Assembly (NCBI GenBank): GCA_022225965.2
Contig: JAKJXP020000062.1
Location: forward strand, 186,001 to 250,000
Source of the DNA: Diatrype stigma
Lineage: Eukaryota; Ascomycota; Sordariomycetes; Xylariales; Diatrypaceae
Length of the DNA: 64,000 nucleotides
Direction: 5' to 3'
The notes beneath the pieces were generated by a model, which was given only the letters and a program-made list of their open reading frames with translations, was not told where the DNA came from and searched no databases. The position numbers and the translations under genes were made by a program. Positions 13,573-25,149 of this stretch are shown here, one piece after another. Position 1 is the first letter of the stretch. Each line of letters begins with the position of its first letter.

Positions 13573-15689
13573 GTGCTTAGCCTATATTTTGCGCAAATAG
13601 TTACCTTTATCGGAGTTATTGTTAGAACGGCAATAGATATTCTTGCAGTCACTGCCACTTCGATGATAGCATCACTCGCCGTTGAAAGAAAAGGTGTGCA
13701 TATCAAGGATGTTGCCCCTATGTCGATCGCCCGGTTCAGTAATGCTGGACCTCTCTCGCTGCTTGATTATATTGCTAGTGGCTCGGCATTGGAACCCCTT
13801 CCCCGTCTCATATCTGCGCTTCTGTTACTTACAACAATTGCCTCTCAATTCACATCGACCTTACTCGTCTCGGATCTGGGCCAGGGAGAAGTTGTGTCAT
13901 TCCACGAGGATGTCACTACTGCATACGGTTTAATAGCCTCTGCTGAAGACGTAGCCGATGAGGCCCCACCACTTGAGGGCTTTTCGTACAACCCCTGGAC
14001 TCGAAGGCCCTCCAGCTCTGACATATTTGCCGAATACTCTGAGGACGTGGAAACGACAGATGATATAGATGACATCGGCCCAACGATCAGAGCATTTCTT
14101 CCACTGCCCACACAAAGCGAAAGAGAAACACTACAGGAATTCAGGGGCATGGCGCAGGTAGTCGACTCCCGCGTCATATGCGTCCGGCCGAGACTTAGCA
14201 ATCTGCATCTATGTAACATCTTCGAAGACACCTTGAGTATTTGTGGTAGCCTTTACACACATAGTGTACCGGATGCCTTGGTTACTACGAACTCATCCAC
14301 ACTGAGCACTGAATTTGCGTGCTTATTAGCCGACTTTTCCAAGCCGGAGTATAATTGGTCGCTCTGCTTTGTACACCCCCCTGGAGGACTCCCCACGATT
14401 CTGAATAATGCTACTACTGGCCGAGAACCCCCTTTGGGGGCCGAGTCATATTTGATCTGGAATGCCGCAGATGTCACGAAACAACTAGGTTATCCATCTA
14501 GTGACGGTCAATTCAAACAACTCGAGGCATCTGTTTCGGGGCCCTGGCTACAGCAAAGATTCAATTATATGGATTCGATGAAGGATGTGGAACTGACCAT
14601 GAAAATATCCTGGTGTTTGGAGCCAAGCAAGTAAGTGATATTTCCAACAGCCTCCAGACCTTCCTTCGGCAATCTAATCACGCCAAATACAGCCTTCCTC
14701 CTTTAGGATACCTAAATATCGCCGCATCAAGTACTGGAGTTTTGTCCGAACCGCGATACGAATGGAACCAAACAGGAGATACGTACAGTACAACTGCCGT
14801 AAGGCGGCAACTTGGAGCGGTTGCTGATGGAAGCTCGCTCACCAACGAGGAGCGAGATATATGGACCATAATGCCGGAAGACATGAAACGGGAACTTACT
14901 AGCGTCGATGGGAGACCTATAAACCCTGAATACCAGGATCGCTATGGGTTGTTAGCAAGTGCTTTATCAACGACAGCTTCCTCCATCCATTTGTCGCCTT
15001 ACGCAGCCCCGGATACGAGTGGAGTTCAGATCACCGACATGATAATTGCTAGTATATTCCATGCTACAATCGAAGAAACTAACTCGCCTGCTCTCGCCTT
15101 ACAGGCCATGAAAACCTTACTAAAGCGAATGATCTACTACGATTTCATATCCTCTTTTCCGCCGCAGGGTTTGGCTACCGTATCGCGGTTCACAACGACT
15201 CCTATCCCCCAGTCAACGCTAGGCTACTGGATAGTAGTTGCAACGGTAACTCTTCACATACTTCTTTTCGTGGCTGTTAGCCTATTGTTCCGGCGTACGA
15301 AATACAGCGTTTTGAACAACTCATGGCATACAATAGCCCAAGTGGCTGAAAGTGTCGAAATGAAAGAACTTCTGGCACACAGTAAGGTTGCCTCGGACGA
15401 CCAGGTTGAACATTCGCTCGACGGGATTAAGGCACCGCGCAATGCCTCTGAAGCTATTACACATGCTTTGCAGAAGATTGCTGGAGTATTTTCAGCAACC
15501 AAACATGAGGCTCTCATGGACCGGTACGTGATCGACGCCGGTGTCTTTATTCGAGCTACTGGCCCTGATCCCGTGACTGGGGAACCACACCATGAAACTG
15601 GATATACACCTGTTGGTATGCATAATGACTCTTGGCAGGGACGAGGGATAAGAAAGATACAAAGCCCAGGGAATACATGTTGTATTTGA
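13573..15689 (+). CDS. Fungal integral membrane protein (two exons), 5' end uncertain
   Basis: Exons 13573-14630 and 14693-15689. The 62-nt intron has GTAAGT, a CTAAT branch sequence and CAG, and removing it restores one frame of about 684 codons. The protein has hydrophobic segments near the N-terminus, including an MIASLAVE block and an SQFTSTLLVSDL block. A long, probably extracellular region with NNAT/NSS-type glycosylation sites follows, then a C-terminal transmembrane helix (about residues 532-556) and a cytoplasmic tail. This architecture is common in uncharacterised fungal plasma-membrane proteins. The frame at 13573 begins with GTG, not ATG; the first in-frame ATG is 13663 and would delete the first membrane segment. 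The reading frame stays open upstream into RIP-affected DNA, so the true start may be lost or lie across another intron. Confidence 0.75.
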
Positions 15690-16660
15690 AGAACTCATAA
15701 TAACTGGCCATAGGCTCGGAAGACAACATGTTGCCATATAGGGGCTACAATAGGAGAGGAGAGCTTGGATCATACAAACAGGTGAATGGCACCTAGTGGC
15801 TTGGCATACTGTATAAATAGAGCTCTTCTGCTCCTTAGACTAGAGATCGCTTCTTTCCTCTCTATGACAAAATCTGCACCCGAACCCATCCCTATCTATA
15901 GTATTCTGAATGCGACACAGTAGAGATTAGCCACATAGCTAGGGAGGTTGGTAGTTAGTTCCCAAGAGCTGCTGAGCGGAGCTGCTAGGCAGCATGGGTT
16001 TAATTTGCCCAATGCAGCTGCGCTCAGCAGCTCCTGGCGACTATGTACCTAAGTAAATGGAAGTAGCAGTAACTAGGTGTGGCTAACGAGGTCGTTGAGC
16101 CCTATGCCTAGGCAGTCACAGTTAGGTAGCAGCAAGTTGGTGAGTGGTGACGGATGGTCAGGCACGTAAAATAGATCTCTCGTGTTACTCTCATGTTATA
16201 TGCGTGACTGCAAATCTTGTGGACATAATTCGCCCCGTTCTATTTTTAAACTGGCAAATAATGCGGTGTGACATGCAGAATCACGGATCGGAATGGGCCT
16301 CGGCATATTGCGGCCGTGGTTGCTGTCCTGGCCCCTGGGTACTGCCCCATATGAAATTCAAGAGGTAAGAAGTATCGAGGCGTTGAAATTGTGCTACTGC
16401 TTGGTTGACTCTACAGGCGAGGCCATATGGCACTGACACGAGAAGGTTGGGAAAGCGTCGAAGCCGAGCGGCCAAAACCGGCATGCTTTGGTCCGGCTCC
16501 AAAGCCGGCAGGTCCCATCGCCCGACACCATGGGCGTTATCCCATTCAGTGGCTCAACGTTCCCAAAAACCTGCTTCCATGGCTTGCATTCTTCTAGATA
16601 TAGCTATGAGGTACCTAGGATGCGCTATGTGTGTTGGTGTGGCTATGAATGCTGTATGCT
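15690..16660. other. Intergenic, no gene seen
   Basis: Normal-composition DNA downstream of the membrane protein gene. Only short overlapping ORFs. An inverted arrangement of AGCTGCTGAGCGGAGCTGC near 15968 and GCTGCGCTCAGCAGCTCC near 16017 forms a possible hairpin. Confidence 0.5.
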
Positions 16661-17206
16661 CAGGGTGTCAAGCCATTCCACCAACTGCAACTTGGTGGCC
16701 ACTTTTGGTGGACCACTACCCCTTGCAATCCATTCATTCGGGATTTCTTGAAGTTGCGCAACCTGCCATCCATTTCACGATAACTTCCATTGGTTGCGTA
16801 ACTGGTGGTACGTTGCAGTGGCTGGTGATTTGTGGCTAATATATACCGCCACAAGGGGCTAGTAAGGGTTAAAAGTGGGAATAAGGGTCGGATTTCTAGG
16901 TATGGGTCAGATTTTTAAGTATGGGTCGGATTTCTAGGTAATCGGAATAAGTAATTTGGCTTTAAATATGCGTCGTTTACGGGTACGCGTTGGCGTACGC
17001 GTAAAAACACCAAAAATCCATCCCACGATTCTTATATATACCTTCACTTTAATCCATTCTGGTAGTACTGCAACCATTGCTACTTCACTGCAACTTGGTG
17101 GCAGTAGCGCCATTTCTATCCACCAAATCCAGGGGGCTGGTTGCAGTTATTGCAATCCATTTATCAGAGGCCTTGGTGGATTGAAGTGGAGTGGCTTGAT
17201 ATCCTG
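16661..17206. mobile_element. hAT-type MITE (546 bp) with 8-bp target duplication
   Basis: Terminal inverted repeats: the left end reads CAGGGTGTCAAGCCAT and the reverse complement of the right end reads CAGGATATCAAGCCAC, differing only by transitions. The element is flanked on both sides by TGTATGCT (16653-16660 and 17207-17214), a perfect 8-bp duplication. hAT elements make 8-bp duplications and often start CAGGG. The interior has repeated GCAACTTGGTGG/CCACCAA-type motifs in both orientations, like hAT subterminal repeats, and no transposase, so it must have been mobilised in trans. Confidence 0.85.
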
Positions 17207-17886
17207 TGTATGCTGCGATCGGTTTTGGGACGACCGTGTTAGGCTGACGGGTGTAGAAAGATGAAGCTTGGCTAATGTAACTGTATGTATCGCTGCCCGA
17301 TGATGCCTCAAGGAAGAATAGACTGAAAATAGTTTCAACTATCCTTATTTGATTGGACGTGAGACATCACGGTATTCATTTTTCAGTAACCCCTGGATTA
17401 CCGACAGGGGATGCTGCTAAATATACTGAGTACCCATGTCAGTTTGCACCTCAGCTACGTTATGAAAGCCTGTTCTCGTATATCGTATCACTGGATACAG
17501 TTTAGCTCTGCTCAATTTTGCACTTTTTGTCTTGAATATGCGTGTTTAATATTGTGGCGCCTCCTTCAGCTCTTGCGTTCTGACAACTTAGTATGTAGGC
17601 CTGAGTGTGATTTCCTCCCAAGGATAGGAAGTTAGGACATTCTTCCTTGAAGCGGAGGCTCAATACATGCTCGAGTATACGTCCTTGCGTAGTACGTTAT
17701 TTTCGCTCACTCGTTGATCCCATTTCGAATTGTCGCCAGACAATTCTTTTTCTCTTATCGATTCCTTCATTGACTGTATATAGTACCTTGCCAGTCCCTT
17801 TATTACATCTGGTCATAACCATTATTCTTCAGATCTGCCAAGCTTCGTTTGACTATCTTTCTACTCAGTTAAGCGCGTGAACAACC
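17207..17886. other. Upstream region of the split secreted-protein gene
   Basis: No gene seen. Pyrimidine-rich stretches at about 17745-17880 precede the ATG at 17887, as is common for fungal promoters and 5' leaders. Confidence 0.4.
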
Positions 17887-18856
17887 ATGGGTAACACGGT
17901 CTTGCGTCACATCGTGCTGGTACTAGGCATAGTGCAAGGCGTGTTTGCGGCGGATTGTTTGTTAAGCCAGCAGCGTCAAGGCGGCGATCCCACTGGGCAA
18001 CAGATTTCGAGCGCGCTGACGGCCAACTCGCAGCTTGATATCATATGTTCAGGTGAATGGAGGACTGGAGATGGCGAGCAACTGAGCAACACATTCAACC
18101 ATTGGCGTGAGTCTTGTTCAACGCAGCACAGTGAGCCGGCCAAGCTGTCATAGCACTAATCAATGAACTCAGTCATGATCCTGTCGGTGGAGAGATCGGA
18201 CAATACCAGACCTTTGGCATACTGCAAAGACGCGTTCAACAATATCCTCGACCAGTGCATCACTAACGGGAACTACTGGGGCGGCACATGGACATTAGAT
18301 GGGGAGACCTACAATATCTCGAATAGCGTTTACCCAAACAATGGCATATCCCCAACTGACGAAGGTGGTGTTGACACGGGGCCCATCACCGAGGGGCCGG
18401 GATCTTCTACCACAACGCCCACATTCTCTACCACCACGGCAACTATTGCTGGCCTCACAACCAATTCGGCTACCACCACTTCTGTAGATGGACAGTCGAC
18501 TATCCTCCCTATATGGTTCGTCTCGGCTGGTGTGGGCATAATTTTGGTACCAGGCGCCGGAGTTGCGCCGGGCGTAGTCATTCCTCCTCCGTCAGGGTAT
18601 CCTCCACTCGTCATCGGATCTGATGGCCAGGTCCATGAGGAAGACTCTGACAATAACGACAACGACAACGACGATGACGGTGACGACGAAGAATGTAGCG
18701 CCTGCTCAAGCTGTGCCGGGTTCGAGGTTCTAGACGCGGACGCCACAGACACCCTGGAGAATGATGGAGATCCGGATCTACCAACCATCGATCCCAGCAT
18801 CTGGGCGACTATGGAGACAAAGTATCCTTTAACCACCATTCCGACAACGACTCCTC
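17887..18856 (+). pseudogene. 5' part of a secreted protein gene interrupted by an LTR element
   Basis: Exon 1 17887-18106 and exon 2 from 18173; the 66-nt intron has GTGAGT, an ACTAATCA branch and CAG. The product begins with a signal peptide (hydrophobic core VLVLGIVQGVFA, cleavage near ADC). A cysteine-containing domain follows, with a C.DAF.NILDQCI and GNYWGGTW block, then a Thr/Ser-rich linker, a Gly/Pro/Val-rich segment and a long Asp/Asn-rich acidic tract. The coding frame reaches 18856 in a Pro/Thr-rich stretch, where an LTR element is inserted; reading on gives a stop at 18877-18879. The continuation is at 21381. Family not recognised; the style resembles large secreted fungal proteins, but I assign no activity. 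Confidence 0.75.
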
Positions 18857-19018
18857 TGTCAGGGTATGGCGTCACGTGACCCCTATAGGGGCTCGTAAGG
18901 GGTATAAATACAGGTCCGTACGGCTTTTAGGCTTCCGAGAATCCTAAAAGGTCAGGTTTTAAACTATTGTTAATACGAAAGGTTGCCCTGGCACTTTAAT
19001 CCCACACAAAAACTGACA
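18857..19018. repeat. 5' LTR of the inserted element
   Basis: 162 bp, with short inverted ends TGTCA/TGACA. It contains a GGGTATAAATAC TATA-like block, probably the element's own promoter. Confidence 0.9.
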
Positions 19019-19439
19019 AACTGAAACCTTTTTATTAAAGGTCAAACCGTTAGGGCGTCAGGGCAATTAATTACGTCGTCGCCGTTATTTCGTTGCGTAT
19101 TCTCGTTGTCTGTTATACGTATTATTCCGTTCCGACCGACTACTAACGTAGCCATTTTAATAATTTCTTTTTAATAAGCAAAAGCGCTTAACCTTTGCTG
19201 TTGCTAAATTAAACGTTCGTAACGCCGTCGTTATACGGATTATTACGAATTAAATTTTTCGGTCGAATAATTAAAATTATATTATATCGCAATTGCTTTA
19301 AAAATTCGGAACGTAACCGTTACGGGCAAACTGTTATATCATTACTTCGGAAATTCGAAGCGAAACTATTATAAGCGCGCTGTTATATCGCTATAAGTAC
19401 GTAGTTAAATTATTACATAACGTTTAATTAATTGCGGCA

Positions 19440-20420
19440 TCCGAGAAAATAAAATGGCCGAATCGAATCGTAATCGTCGCGAACGAATTAAGCCGTTACG
19501 TTAAATAAGTAACGTCCGAAAATATAAAACGGCCAGGAATTATTATAATCGTAACCGTTACGAATGCGTTATTATGCCGCTGTAATAATTAAAATGGCAT
19601 TTAAGAATATAAAATGGCTAGGATTTTTGCGTAACGTTTAATTAATCGCAGCATTCGAAAAAATAAAATGGCCAAATCGAATCGTAATACGAACGGGTTA
19701 TTATGCCGTTATATTAAAATCGTTACGAACAGGCTGTTATGCCGTTGCGTTAAAATGGCATCCGAAAATATAAAATGGCCGAATCGAATCGTAATCGTTA
19801 CGAACGGGCTGCTATGCCGCTATAATAAATCAGTGGCGTCCGAAAATATAAAACGGCCAATCTTATAATCGTAATCGCGGCATTCGAAAAAATAAAATGG
19901 CCGAATCGAATCGTAATCGTTACGAACGAACTATTATGCCGTTACGCTAAAATCGTTGCGTTAAAAGCGTTACGAACGCGTTATTATGCCGCTACAATAA
20001 TTAAAATGGCATCCGAAAATATAAAATGGCCAGATTATTCGTCGTAACCGATACGAACGAGCTGTTATGCCGTTGCATTAAAGTGGCGTCCGAAAATATA
20101 AAACGGCCAGGAATTTTTACGCCGTTGCGATAACTAAAATGGCATCCGAAAAAATAAAATGGCCGGATCGAATCGTAATCGTTACGAACGGACTACTATG
20201 CCGTTACGCTGAAATTGTTGCGTTAAAAGCGTTACGAACGCGTTATTATGCCGCTGCGATAACTAAAATGGCATCCGAAAATATAAAATGGCCAGATTAT
20301 TCGTCGTAACCGATACGAACGAACTATTATGCCGTTGCATTAAAGTGGCATCCGAGAATATAAAACGGCCGGAAGCTGTTATAATCGTAACCGTTACGAA
20401 CGCATTATTATGCCGCTACA
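19440..20420. repeat. Tandem array of roughly 70-80-bp units inside the LTR element
   Basis: Repeated blocks of the form CGTAATCGTTACGAACG, then TATGCCG, then AAAATGGC, then GAAAATATAAAATGGCC recur roughly a dozen times with point differences. From about 20640 to 21120 a second, simpler array of AATTAATAAATAAA-like units follows, interspersed with a recurrent CGATTAAGCGGCTAAATCG block. Confidence 0.8.
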
Positions 20421-21213
20421 ACGTATCGGAACCGCTGCGTAAAATTAATGAATAAAGTTAATGAATGAAATTACGAACGAATGAAATCGCTAGACGAAAT
20501 TAATGAATGGAATTACAAACAAGCTGCTAAATCGTTGCGATAAAAATAAGAAGCCGGCATTTTTGGTTTTAAAATAAAACCCTAAAAAAAAGGGGGCTAT
20601 TTTGGAATAAAAAGAACGTATCGAAATCGCTACGTGAAATTAATAAATAAAGCTGGCAAATAAAGTTAATAAATAAAATTAATAAATAAAATTAATAAAT
20701 AAAATTAATAAATGAAATTAATAAACGAATAAAATTATTAATAAATAAAAAAAAACATACCGATTAAGCGGCTAAATTATTGCATTAAAATTAATAAATA
20801 AAGCTATTAATAAATAAAGCGATTAATAAATAAAGCTATTAATAAATAAAGTTAACGAATAAAGCTATTAAATAAAATTAATGAATGAAAAAAAAAACGT
20901 ACCGATTAAGCGGCTAAATCGTTGCAATAAAAATGAATAAAATTAATAAATAAGGCTAATAAAAGAAATTAATAAATAAAGCTATAATAAATGAAAAAAA
21001 AAACGTACCAATTAAGCGGCTAAATCGTTGCAATGAAAATAAATGGAATTAATAAATAAGGCTAATAAAAGAAATTAATAAATAAAGCTATAATGAATGG
21101 AAAAAAGGACGTACCGATTAAGCGATTGGATCGTCGCGATAAAGCTGATAAATATCGCGAACCATGCCGGCGCCTTTAGTTTTGGAAACAAAACCCTAAA
21201 AAAAGGAGGGCTC

Positions 21214-21375
21214 TATTAGGGTATGGCGTTACGTAACCCCTATAGGGGCTCGTGAGGGGTATAAATACAGGTCCGTACGGCTTTTAGGCTTCCGAGAATC
21301 CTAAAAGGTCAGGTTTCAGACTGTTGTTAATACGAAAGGTTGCCCTGGCATTCTGATCCCATACAAAAACTGACA
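21214..21375. repeat. 3' LTR of the inserted element
   Basis: 162 bp, the same length as the 5' LTR. Its first bases are TATTAGGG where the 5' copy has TGTCAGGG, consistent with RIP transitions. Confidence 0.9.
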
Positions 21376-21380
21376 TCCTC

Positions 21381-23173
21381 CTGCAACTACCACTCCAGCA
21401 CCCACCGATCCTCCACCAACCACCCCCCTAACTGAGCCGGCATGCCAAGACGCCGATGATCGTATAAAGGATGACATATCCTCGTTGACGACCAACGGCA
21501 TAGCAATCCGGCTTACAGATGGGTCATACCATGGCATTAATGATATTCTGTATATGATGCGTCAAACGGTCTGCGACGGCACATGCAAGGAACCTGGAGG
21601 TATCGACAACAAGTATGTGGCAATCTACCAGAATGGCGGCCAATGCGAGATCTCGGTCGCCGTGTCTGCTACGACTGAACTGTTCGTCAACCGGGACACC
21701 TGGCCGGAAGCAAACGACGAGTTCGAAACGATCTGGCAGCAGTGCTGGGACAGCACTCAAACCATCATCGATAAATGTGTCTCCGAAGGTGCGCGGGTCG
21801 GCTGGTGGAATGGAAACCACGTCTACCAGTTTCACAAGGCTGGTGCTCGTCCGCTCAACGACCCGGATGCTCATCACACCCAGAGCGGCATGTCTCTCAG
21901 CAGCTACCTCATGCCTTCTACAGATGGACTCAACTGCGAAGCCGATTGTCGTGGATACATTCCTAATCCGCAGTGGTGCAATGACAATTGTGGTCTCATC
22001 GAACGCCGGGGTATCTTGGAGCGAGCTGCCTCTCGTTCCGTTGGCGCCATAACTCCACGAAAGACTGAAGGTGTTACCGACGTCGGAGGGTGCAAGCTGA
22101 GCTACGTACTCCCGGACTATCCCAGCTCAGGATCTGCGCAATCGCTTTCGGCCGTTCAGAAGTTCTATGACCGGGACGATAGCGTCACTGGGAATAACAA
22201 CTGCAATAATCCTAGGCTAGTTGGCCCAGTAGCGAAGGTAGCAGGCAGTTCATACGACAGTAAGTGTTTCTCGGAGAGCCCTCAAACGAGTCATAGTGAA
22301 CTGACGTGGGGTCAGCTGAACATGTTTTCGAGAAGCACATTATCAAGCGCTTTCTCTACTTCCTGATTGGCGGGCCATTGGCGTTTTCGGATGATCCGGA
22401 CCCGGATAAGGAGGAGCCTGTAGCTACCTGCGAGGATGTGAAAAAGGTCTTTGATAGCACGAACCCGAAGGGAACTCATTTTCGGACCGAGACGGCCGCA
22501 CAGCAACTCGGCAAAGCGGTTTCGTGCAGCGGCTCCAACTGCCCGGATGCCAACCGACTTAATGAGTTCTTCTTGCTCCGCAGTGAAATCAATGGGTTTA
22601 AAAACAGAATCTTCACGGGCCATTCTTCGGGTCCTGGTTTCAACCCGAACGACGACAAGCTCCCCAGATGTAATAACACCAAGATACCAGACCCCAAGCA
22701 AATGCAGCAGCAGATGATCCTTGGAGCAATGGTGTTCCAGTACATGAACCGACAAGAAGTGTTCGACGCCTTCAATGCCGTTCACGCCCGCATCCAAGCG
22801 ATACTGTATGTATTCATTTGGAATCCCCTCAGTATTAATAGTGACTGATGTAACACATCATAGTGACAATCTAGACCAAGACGACTTGGGCAAGATCAAG
22901 CGGCCGCGAAAACTGCACTTATTTGGTCCTGAAGGTGGCGCTGAGACATGGTTGGGGGCATACAACGAATTCATGGTCCGTTTCCTCGAGGACTCGGAGC
23001 GTAAGATGGACAAGTGGTTATACGACTGCAAGAATATGTACTACACGGCTACAAGTAACGATCAGGACGCGAGACGTAAGGTCAGTGATTATGAGTCCAG
23101 TGGCGTGTATTCCGCTGCCGCCTTCAAGCTTTCAGATATATGGACGCCCATCAAGGGTGATGGCCAAACGTGA
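21381..23173 (+). pseudogene. 3' part of the interrupted secreted protein gene
   Basis: Coding resumes right after the second TCCTC copy, in the same reading phase as the 5' part, first as a Pro/Thr linker and then as a cysteine-containing domain. Exons 21381-22259, 22316-22805 and 22864-23173; introns are 56 nt (GTAAGT, CTGAC, CAG) and 58 nt (GTATGT, CTGAT, TAG). With the 5' exons the total is 2583 nt, exactly 861 codons, which supports one ancestral gene. The C-terminal region has several Cys, a helical segment starting MQQQMILGAMVFQYM, and few aromatic motifs I recognise. No ATG follows the insertion early enough to give a secreted protein, so this half is probably silent unless driven from the LTR. 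Confidence 0.75.
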
Positions 23174-23748
23174 ATCAAGACGTCTCGCAGGTGCAAAAGA
23201 AGCGCAGCGGCAGAGGAAGAGGAAGAAACCGATTATGTACGGTAGTGGAATTTAAGCTACAGCGGAGTGCTAGAAGGTGACTACTCGAGGGACCTACCTG
23301 TCAAATATGAAATTAGAGGTAGACCTTAGGAACGTAACGTAATGCAGTCAAGATGCTAGATTCAACGTAAATAAGGCCCCTGGATTCTATGAATTTCTAT
23401 AAGCTAGGTAGATCAATAAGTGTATGCACACGAGGGCCGAAGAACAAGATGGGCATATTTCTCTTGGCAGTGTACACCATTTGTGTACACCCCGGCGGTG
23501 GAAGAGATAGGGTTGGTTAGACCCTCTCAACGATCCTCAAGGATACAGAGCTCCGAGCAAGTGGCGAGATGTTGTATACAAAGTAGGGAACCCATGACAG
23601 GAAACTTATTACCGGCCCCCGCTCATTTCTTCATAAGTGCTTAGCCACAAGTGCTTAACCGCCAACCTTTTAGTTATCTAGTTATACTGGACCATCGTCC
23701 ATTGCAAAGCCCCAACGTCGCGACAGTTACTAACTTCTACGTAACCGC
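23174..23748. other. Intergenic between convergent genes
   Basis: No gene seen. The space separates the plus-strand pseudogene 3' end from the 3' end of the minus-strand rhodopsin-like gene, so it likely holds both polyadenylation regions. Confidence 0.45.
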
Positions 23749-25149
23749 TTACAGATGGGCCTTCGGGACGGACGGCAGATCATCCTCCCGACTAGCGGCA
23801 GTCTCGTTGATAGCGCGAGCGGACTCTGTGACGCGGGACCGGCGGTCGTAGCTGTGCATGGAGTAGCCTCCGGAGGAGTTGTTGGAGCGGTAGGTACGCA
23901 GGGTGATGCGGCTCCAGAAGATGCGGCGGTACTCGCGGTCCTTGTCGGCGGGGGAGATGAGGAAGCGATACGAGGGCAGCATGCTGACGAGGACCGACAC
24001 GAGCATTTCCAGGTAACCGTACAGGTTGGTCAGGTTGAAGTCCGTCTGGTACAGCTTGACCGATCGGACGGTCTCGAACGCCACCGTGATCATAGCCAGG
24101 CTGCAGATCGCCGTCACGGCCAGCTTCTGCGTCAGGCGCATGTTAAGCTGCCAGATCAGGGGCATCGGGAGCGCGACCACTGGTAGCATAGCGAAGGAAA
24201 AGGAGAACTGTCAGCAAAGAACCCACGGTGGATGCGTCGATGCTAAGTGTAAAGAAGTTGGTGGAATACTAACCGAGAAGATCGGAGCTGACGTTGAAGA
24301 AATATACCACCCAGATAAGCTTCGAGGTGAGCGCCGCTACGTCCGGTGTCGCGCATTGTTCTGCGAGTATAGTCGGTCAGCAACAAAGAAGGTCGGTTAC
24401 AGTATGAAGAAGACACAGCGGAGCTAACCATATGTAAACAAGTTGCGCGCGGGGCCGCACTGGCCGAAGACGCCGATGAGGCAGATGCCGTAGGTGAGAA
24501 CAATATATACCAGAGCGACCGCCCAAGCGCGGTTGAGCTCGCGGCGGGAGCCGAGCACGGACTTGTAGAGGAACATGAAGGAGAACTTGACGCAGTAGAG
24601 CGAGCTCCAGAAGAGGGTCTGGACGGCGACGTTCCAGCGGCGCAGCGCGACGGTGAGGTCGGCGACTTCGGCGAGGGAAGAGGGCATGGGCGCCTCGCCC
24701 ACCAGGATGGCGGTGAAGCGGTAGCTGAGCGGGGTCTCGAGCGTGGCGACCACGACGGCCGCCATCATGAAGAACCAGGACAGCGCGCTGAAGACGTCGT
24801 CCAGGTGGAAGCTCTTCAGCAGGATGCTGCGGATCAGGAGGCGGCCGGCGAACAGCACCGTCGATACGCCGGCTAGGATCCATAGGACGGCCTGCCCATC
24901 ATCGCAAAAAGCACGTCAGCACGAGCACTACTGGTGTTTGGTTCCCCCTGATTTCCCATGCCTTGGGTGATCCTTCGTGGCCCCATAGTGTATCTCTTGG
25001 ATAGGTATTCAAGCCAAGTCTTGGGGCTGGATATAAAGGCGAGCATTCTATCAGCGCCGTGGCTGAAGTCGCCTCCAACACTATAAAAAGAGGTGAGCAC
25101 TTACCAGAAGACCGGCGGGCGTGATGCCTTGCCCTGCGTCGGAAGCCAT
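23749..25149 (-). CDS. Fungal rhodopsin-like 7-TM integral membrane protein
   Basis: Exons 25149-25105, 24891-24429, 24360-24274 and 24179-23749 give 341 aa. Introns are 213, 68 and 94 nt, all GT-AG, with phases that fit. The short first exon starts at ATG 25149. The product has about seven hydrophobic helices and hallmarks of the fungal rhodopsin-like domain (PF20684): an N-terminal GRLLIR segment, LDD in the loop after helix 1, W..K.SFMFLYKSV in the third helix region, a cysteine pair (GQCGP and EQCATP), and a polar C-terminal tail. This family is related to PTH11-type receptors and to membrane proteins beside secondary-metabolite clusters; ligand and role are unknown. The first intron is long for a fungus and its splice sites are the least certain. 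Confidence 0.85.

Larger units (their letters stand above)
18857..21375. mobile_element. Non-autonomous LTR retrotransposon (LARD/TRIM type) inserted in a gene
   Basis: Two 162-bp LTRs (18857-19018 and 21214-21375) bound a 2.2 kb interior with no coding potential. The intact LTR starts TGTCA and ends TGACA. A perfect 5-bp duplication, TCCTC, flanks the element (18852-18856 and 21376-21380). A polypurine tract (AAAAAAAGGAGGG) lies just before the 3' LTR. The two LTRs differ by about ten changes, all C/T or G/A transitions, so RIP has acted on the element since insertion. The interior consists of AT-rich tandem arrays. Transposition proteins must have come from another element. Confidence 0.92.

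Noticed and set aside
14631..14657. 27-nt GTAAGT...CAG segment as an intron in the membrane protein gene
   Set aside because: Too short for a spliceosomal intron; the 62-nt alternative ending at 14692 has a branch site and restores frame.
18330..18875. 181-codon minus-strand ORF
   Set aside because: Antisense shadow of the low-complexity part of the secreted-protein gene.
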